Of a stretch of DNA of 64,000 bases, positions 58,819 through 64,000 are shown piece after piece. The notes under the pieces were generated by a model. The model saw nothing but the letters and a program-made list of their open reading frames with translations, was not told the DNA's origin and did no database searches. This DNA is from Syncephalastrum monosporum B8922 (taxonomy: Eukaryota; Mucoromycota; Mucoromycetes; Mucorales; Syncephalastraceae): assembly GCA_000697355.1 (NCBI GenBank), contig JNEN01001227.1, forward strand, positions 1-64,000, given 5' to 3'. The translations under genes were made by a program, and so were the position numbers. Within the stretch, counting starts at the first letter, position 1; every line of letters starts with the position of its first letter.

Positions 58819-59937
58819 AGCTGACCGGCTTACACAAACAAAAATTCGGACGCCCCTTCCTTCATTATTTTCTTTCTTTACGTGCGTCTGCTGCGTCTAT
58901 ACACACACAACACGCGCAGGCGTGCAGGCGTCCGAGCGTCCATGCGTTTTATCTCTTTTCTCTCTCCTTGCTATCTCTGCTATCCTTCTTACTATGCATG
59001 CTCGCTGCAGCAACACCACACACCATTCTAACTCTGTCCATGATGCATTCTACTTTTTTTGTTTCCACCTTGCATGTTCTTTATTTGATTTATAGGCCCA
59101 TCCTTTTCTTTCCCATCCCATCTCACGCGACAAGACACAACTCAACATGACAACGCACATACATCTTTTTCATCACGTCACGCACGCCTTTTTCTTGCAC
59201 CTTTTTAATCGCATCTCTTACTGCACCCCTCTCTCCCCTCCCCCCAACACCTTTATTATAGCATGTTTTCCGTCATTGCCACTACATATTTTACACGCAC
59301 AAAGACACGCAAACGCAACAGATCAGCTCATCCCTCTCTTTTTTGGAAGCAGTAGTCAGTCGTACAAGAAAAAGATGCCGATGCAGCTTTGTTGATCTGG
59401 AAGGACGCTAATCCCCACCAAAATTTATTATATGTATAAACATGGGAAATAAATAATCAACTCGCCAGCAAGACACAGTTACGTGGATCTTTTAGCGTTT
59501 TTATGTTCTTATCATAACCAAATGTCCAACTCTTTCTAATATGACGCCTTCTCAATCGCTTGATGCTGGGGCGTCATTTCACGCGAACCTTCCTTTATGA
59601 AAAGGTATGCTGATTCATAAAGTGGCTTTCATCATCGTTTGACAATAGAAAAAAGATTCTTCTACTCATTTACTTATGGCATTATTATTCGTATTGAATA
59701 AGCGCTTTTTTTGCATGAACGTGTTTTCTTCGGTAGAATACTTTGTTGGTCGTGAAACCTTCTGCAAGATTTACGCGTCCCACATCCGCCTCTGTCCCCA
59801 CTCATCATGTTGGCCAGCGACCTCACACTGCCCCAGCACTACAATTCTTAGCCTGTGCTTTTCTGACTGCACTGTTCTCTGTCCTCCACCCCTTGTTTAT
59901 TTTATAGCAGCGACTAGCCTGTGTTCATAAGGCATAT

Positions 59938-59987
59938 TTTTTGTTTTCTTTTTGTTTTCTTTTTGTTTTCTTTTTGTTTTCTTTTTT
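59938..59987. repeat. 11-bp tandem repeat (TTTTGTTTTCT)n
   Basis: About four and a half copies of a T-rich 11-mer in non-coding DNA. Confidence 0.9.
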
Positions 59988-60194
59988 GTGAAGCTAAAAG
60001 CGAGGGAATGTCTTACTGTGTGAATGTGCGCGTGCGGCTGTCTCACCTGTTTGCATATCTCTGTTCCTCGGTGAAACATCACCGCCACCAAGTCCGCTGG
60101 ACGGGGGGTGCACAGTACCCGAATTTCCCTTGCCGATGCTTCTGCCCGTCTGCCTGTGGATCCTATGGGATTGAGGCTCCTTCATGATCATGCT

Positions 60195-60530
60195 TCGAAA
60201 TCCTTATGTGTTTGGGTTCACTAAAAATAAAATTGGGTTTGTTCTTTAGCATGCATCGTCATTGGGATGGTCGCACGAGACAAGCTCATATTCATAACAG
60301 CCAACATGCGTAAATCTGACGACGAGTCCCTACCATATTGTTCTTTCGCCGTCGCCTTGTTAGCAGATGTCAACCAAGCTAAACCTCCATTGTCAGTGGA
60401 TGTGACGCCATTGTACACGGTTTCACACCTGCATACGATTTAGGAGGTCCGCCTTTAACCGGTCCCTTATCCTCATCGGTAAACCCATTCCGTCGCAGTA
60501 TAATACTAATTATAGTGTCATACAAAAAGA
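60195..60530 (-). other. Possible exon fragments of an unrecognised gene
   Basis: The minus strand shows two protein-like pieces: LRRNGFTDEDKGPVKGGPPK then SYA followed by a possible GTGTGA donor, and GLAWLTSANKATAKEQY after a possible acceptor (AATGGAG). The pieces are in compatible phase, but no start codon, stop or family was found. It could be a degraded gene or chance. Confidence 0.25.
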
Positions 60531-61009
60531 GAAAAAAAAGGTACACATTGCCATGTGAGTGCGGTACCGTATACGTGCAAAATGACAGGGAACCTTGTCT
60601 ACCTGCCTAAAATAAACAATTCTCATACAGTGCATGTGTGCAATGCGCTCGCGCCAACTTTTTCTTTTCCAGGAGTGGCGAATGTGTGGTGTCTTATCCG
60701 ATTATGTGTATGCGTTCAAGCTTTTTTAGGCACACTATAAATAAACAAAAGAATAAGCCATGTTTTTACCCGCAGAAACTTGTCATTTTCAGGCGTACAC
60801 TCTTTATTTTTCTCTTTTGTTGGTATCGGCTTTCCATTTGTTTTGAGCGGTTTGCTGATAGGCATTTAGCCATATCTAGGTATGAAGACCGATGCTTGTG
60901 GCGCATGAATTTAGCCGATGATGAATATATTTACGCCGGGATGGATGAGAATAAAATCTTTCGAGGCTTGCACCACACATAAATCGATTTGCTGAGTACA
61001 GATACGCTT

Positions 61010-61122
61010 GAGGGACCCGTGACACAAAATGCTTACTGATTTTGGTATGAAAGCAAGGCGACCTGACTTAGATGGTGGCGGGTACGAATCGATCACAGGT
61101 ACCCATAATTTTGTGTGTCCCT
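61010..61122. repeat. Imperfect inverted repeat, possible hairpin
   Basis: Arms gagggac (61010-61016) and acacaaaat (61022-61030) pair with attttgtgt (61107-61115) and gtccctc (61116-61122), 16 pairs interrupted by a 5-nt bulge, enclosing about 76 nt. A T-run follows at 61144. No tRNA or known RNA could be recognised. Confidence 0.5.
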
Positions 61123-61761
61123 CGGGTGACAGTTTGAGGGTCCCTTTTTTTATCCTCGTTTGCTTCATCTGTGGGACCAAACGCGTGTCACACTGATAGG
61201 ATAAAGCTGTATTGTCAGAGAACACGACGAAAAAGGATCAGCGTCCGTGGAGTGTTACCAATGGCTGATTTTCATCCGCGGATGTCTGTACTGTCGCACC
61301 GGGATTGACACGAAACACGGCGCGTAACCGCGAAGCTTGGCCCAAGCTCTATTGTAGCTTTCTTTAATGTAGTGCAGTCTCAATATAAAATACAAAAGAG
61401 GGGCGTGAGATACTGTCGTGGGAAATAGTGCCACGGATCGACACAGGAAGCCTCTCCCCCAAATAGTGCAATAATATAACGATGAAAAAGGTTTTGGGAG
61501 GACCGTCCTACTTTCTTTGTTTTCTTATGTCGTTTCCTCTAATTTCAATTAAGTGACTATGCAAACATCTATATACAGTGTAACCTGATGATATCTGTCA
61601 TAATGAAGGGACAGTACTAGATGGCCGAATGTGTGTCGAGAAGAAGTAATTGCTTTCGCTTCTTTGCTTGTCCACATTGCACATGAAACTATATATAGAA
61701 GGGTGGTTTAGGGATCATGTTCTCTTACTTGATATGTGTAGGTTTTATATAACAAGTCGTT

Positions 61762-62107
61762 TTATTTTCCTGTCAGAAACAGTTCGCTCACCGAGAGGTA
61801 CTTCAGCTCCACAATGAAATCCCCTGCAAAGCTCCAAAAGCTAGCTTCTATGTCACTTTTCGGCGACACAACCATGTCATGGCGTCTCCCGAAGACTAAC
61901 GTGCAGCCTCACCAGCGCACAAAAACTTCTCGCCTTACTTGAATCATTAGACTAAGAAGACCCCTCAGCTAGTGTCAGCTACCTAGGATTGGCCGTGCCG
62001 CCGATGAAATAAGTTTTCAGGGATCCTGTCCTCATCAACCTCCTCGTCAGAGAATGACGTAAACGCTGACTGCACACGATTTTTAATGCCATTGGAGGGC
62101 CCATCAT
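61762..62107 (-). pseudogene. Degraded coding fragments of a possible repeat-family protein
   Basis: Two minus-strand pieces: PDDGPSNGIKNRVQSAFTSF then SDEEVDEDRIPENLFHRRHG (62107-61983), and FGRRHDMVVSPKSDIEASFW then SFAGDFIVELKYLSVSELFL (to a TAA at 61762). The GRR-x-D-x(n)-E pattern recalls lineage-expanded Mucorales proteins carrying GRK-x-D and E-x-K type motifs. The fragments are separated by stops and show no start, so a relic is more likely than an intact gene. Confidence 0.3.
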
Positions 62108-63336
62108 CAGGATATTATGCATGCGTATACGCTGAGAAGTTTCGTTGGTATCCTGTGTCTAAACATGTGGAGAACAACGAAGGACCAGCCAATAAAAATC
62201 AAATACCTCAGAGAGATGAATGCTATTATTATCAATATCGAGATGGGCACCTGCCCACAAGTTTGAACTCGTGCCAATAGTTTGTGAATGTATATTAGTT
62301 TAAGGCCAAGCTCCCAGCATCTACGCCGGTAGGCGAACTATGATCACTGTGGAGCCATTGGTTGATGTGGGTATTTGATTCATGGGTACGGCCATAAAAA
62401 TCATCAGGAAGAGTCATTATTATTGCTTTTAAATAATTTAGTAGTCATATATAGCGCATGAGATGTACTGCACGCTTTCCAGAATATTTCGTGGCAGCGT
62501 GCAGGTACTTCTAACTTCTAATGTACTGGAAAACATATATAATGTACTTCAGGAGATCACTTTGTATACCATAAGGGTGGCTGCAGATTGTCTTGGCCGT
62601 ATATAGGTCTATTATCTTATTCTAGGTGATGAATGTGCTTCTGGTATGTTGTATGCTTAGCCTATGTACAGGGACATTATATTGCGCCTGTATCTCGTAC
62701 CTCGACTATGGCCATATGTCCAAACAGTAAAGCATGTACCGTACGAAAAGAAATTATTGAATGACTCCCGTTACTGAATTATTCCAAAAAATATTGAATG
62801 ACGACACCATAACACACTGGACGACTCTTTCATAATGGTAACGTGGCAAAGAATAAAAAAAAGGAAAGGAAAGAGGAAAAGAAAAAGAGGAAAAGAAAAA
62901 GAAACATGTTTATTACAGCTGTATGCTGCCACCTATACACCGGATCCTCTTTCTTGAAGTCTACCATCACCGAATATATACTATGAATATTCGCGTGCGA
63001 CTATATGAATATATAATATATGCGCGTAGATCACCGCGTTATTGTATACCAACACACATTGTGGACAAGATGATCGCATGGAAGGTTACACAACAGACCA
63101 TGGAGCAGAGAACCACCTCCTAGTTCGCACTTCTGTATATCCGACTTCTGTTCTATAGTATATTTGGTTGGTAAAGGACAGTGGTGGTCATGTTTACGAC
63201 ATAGAAGGAGACAGCATGGTACCAGTGAAAAGATTCAGCAGGATTGTGTCATGGTGACCGAATTGGATGATAAGGGTCTTGAGAGCGCAGCACGGGCGCC
63301 GTGCCTGCATTTTTTCGTAATAGAACTTGAGATAGA

Positions 63337-64000
63337 ATGCTTCGCCATGCGGTAGGCACCTTTAAATGCAACAGGCGACCGCATACACACAATCTGCTTC
63401 TCAAGTCAAAGACCAGCTGTTGGAGACTACAATATTCCTCAGCACGTCCATCAAGACGATTGTTTTCAGGCCGTCTCGATTTTAAACCTCCTGCCATCGC
63501 CTCCGTAGGCTTGACATCATTCTCCTCTTTCACACCCACCACCGCCTTTACGCTTACCGACAAATCCGCCCTTTCCTCAGATAACACACGTCATGCCACA
63601 CCTTCAGAGATTGAGTCGGCCTCTGCTGAACCATCGTCACATACCCTCGTCCGTCTTTTCAACCGGCTCTTGCAGTTCTTGGACGACTATGTGCTCGAGC
63701 CTCTCCTGACGCTGCGACGTCTGCTGCATATCCTTGTCCTCTTTACGCCAGTTGTCCTGACAACGCCGGCCGTGTTCCTAGGGTATCAAGTCACGTCTGA
63801 AGAGAGGTCAGGCACTTTATGGTGGTACGACTTCTTGTCGGCACAAATGGAACGCGCTGGGCCCACATTCATCAAGGTGACGTATCACAATATGGTGTTA
63901 ACGAGGCCCAGTCATACTCACCGTTTGCTTTAGCTGGCACAATGGATTGCGTCGCGTACCGACCTATTCCCCCTTGCTCTCTGTCAACGACTCTCCAAAC
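63337..64000 (+). CDS. ABC1/UbiB-family atypical kinase, ADCK2/MCP2-like (truncated by window end)
   Basis: Exon 1 (63337-63876) codes 180 residues; exon 2 begins at 63934 and runs off the window. The N-terminus (MLRHAVGTFKCNRRPHTHN, then RLQYSSARPSRRLFSG) is basic and fits a mitochondrial presequence. A hydrophobic helix LLHILVLFTPVVLTTPAVFL precedes WWYDFLSAQMERAGPTFIKL and AQWIASRTDLFPLALCQRLS, the family's signature entry region. The motif reads K-L-A-Q where most UbiB proteins have K-x-G-Q; some ADCK2-like members vary here. These proteins act in the mitochondrial inner membrane in lipid or coenzyme Q homeostasis. The catalytic lobe lies outside the window. Confidence 0.85.

Larger units (their letters stand above)
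58819..63336. other. 4.5-kb gene-poor region with relics
   Basis: No intact gene found. It contains an 11-bp T-rich tandem repeat (59938-59987), protein-like fragments on the minus strand around 60190-60540 and 61762-62107, and a long imperfect inverted repeat at 61010-61122. The remainder is AT-rich and featureless to me. Confidence 0.5.

Noticed and set aside
61009..61150. tRNA or other Pol III gene at the inverted repeat
   Set aside because: The B-box-like ggtacgaatcg has two mismatches and no A box or cloverleaf could be drawn.
62204..62276. tRNA suggested by agtttgaactcgtgcc
   Set aside because: No matching acceptor stem at the expected upstream distance.
1..64000. CRISPR arrays, rRNA genes, prokaryotic operons or viral segments
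   Set aside because: No spaced direct repeats, no rRNA-like conserved blocks, and intron-rich eukaryotic genes throughout.

Overview
The window is nuclear DNA of a filamentous fungus, most likely Mucoromycota (Mucorales or a close relative). Genes are compact, with many short GT-AG introns of about 45-90 bp. There is a chitin/mannan-type secretome and a velvet factor, together with proteins that are rare or absent in Dikarya but kept in early-diverging fungi: a SETD9-like SET protein, an RBM48-like minor-spliceosome protein and a DMPK/MRCK-type AGC kinase. No rRNA gene, convincing tRNA, CRISPR array, intact transposon or prokaryotic feature was found. Coordinates of spliced genes are the full start-to-stop span on the genome; exon joins were worked out by hand from reading frame, splice sites and family motifs.

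Layout. 0.8-4.2 kb: SPO7-like nuclear envelope protein, methionine aminopeptidase 1 and complex I subunit NDUFB10, all plus strand. 5.3-9.9 kb: secreted GH5 mannanase and a GPI-anchored macrophage-activating-glycoprotein-like wall protein. 11.0-19.6 kb: ceramide synthase (-), secreted phosphoesterase (-), divergent glutamate-cysteine ligase (+), PEX16 (-). 20.5-25.6 kb: a glutamine-rich C2H2 factor (+) convergent with a ferric reductase (-). 27.5-32.7 kb: a CRAL-TRIO lipid transfer protein (-), SETD9-like (+), IMP3 (-) and a mitochondrial Tim44/MAIP1-like protein (+). 33.7-38.2 kb: a two-TM protein (+), RAD9 (-) and a Dal5-type MFS permease (-). 40.6-48.7 kb: POP7/Rpp20 (-), a small coiled-coil protein (+), the DMPK/MRCK-like kinase (-), divergent PHO85 (+), a HAC1/XBP1-type bZIP gene (-) and a divergent orphan (+). 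51.8-58.8 kb: a small protein (-), RBM48 (+), an orphan (+) and a velvet regulator (+). The last 5 kb is mostly gene-poor with degraded coding fragments, ending in a truncated ABC1/UbiB kinase (ADCK2/MCP2 type).

The most interesting locus is the HAC1-type gene at 46994-47716. Its bZIP exon and activation exon are not joined by usable GT-AG sites. They are joined in frame by Ire1-like stem-loop sites that would remove 216 nt. A 19-nt stretch ending 2 nt before the start codon is perfectly complementary to a 19-nt stretch inside that intron. This is the architecture by which budding yeast HAC1 mRNA is held translationally silent until Ire1 splices it, here seen in a distant fungal lineage.

Other unusual points are two GC-AG introns (RAD9 and the AGC kinase), a possible 24-nt in-frame intron in IMP3, and degraded repeat-family-like fragments near 60-62 kb.
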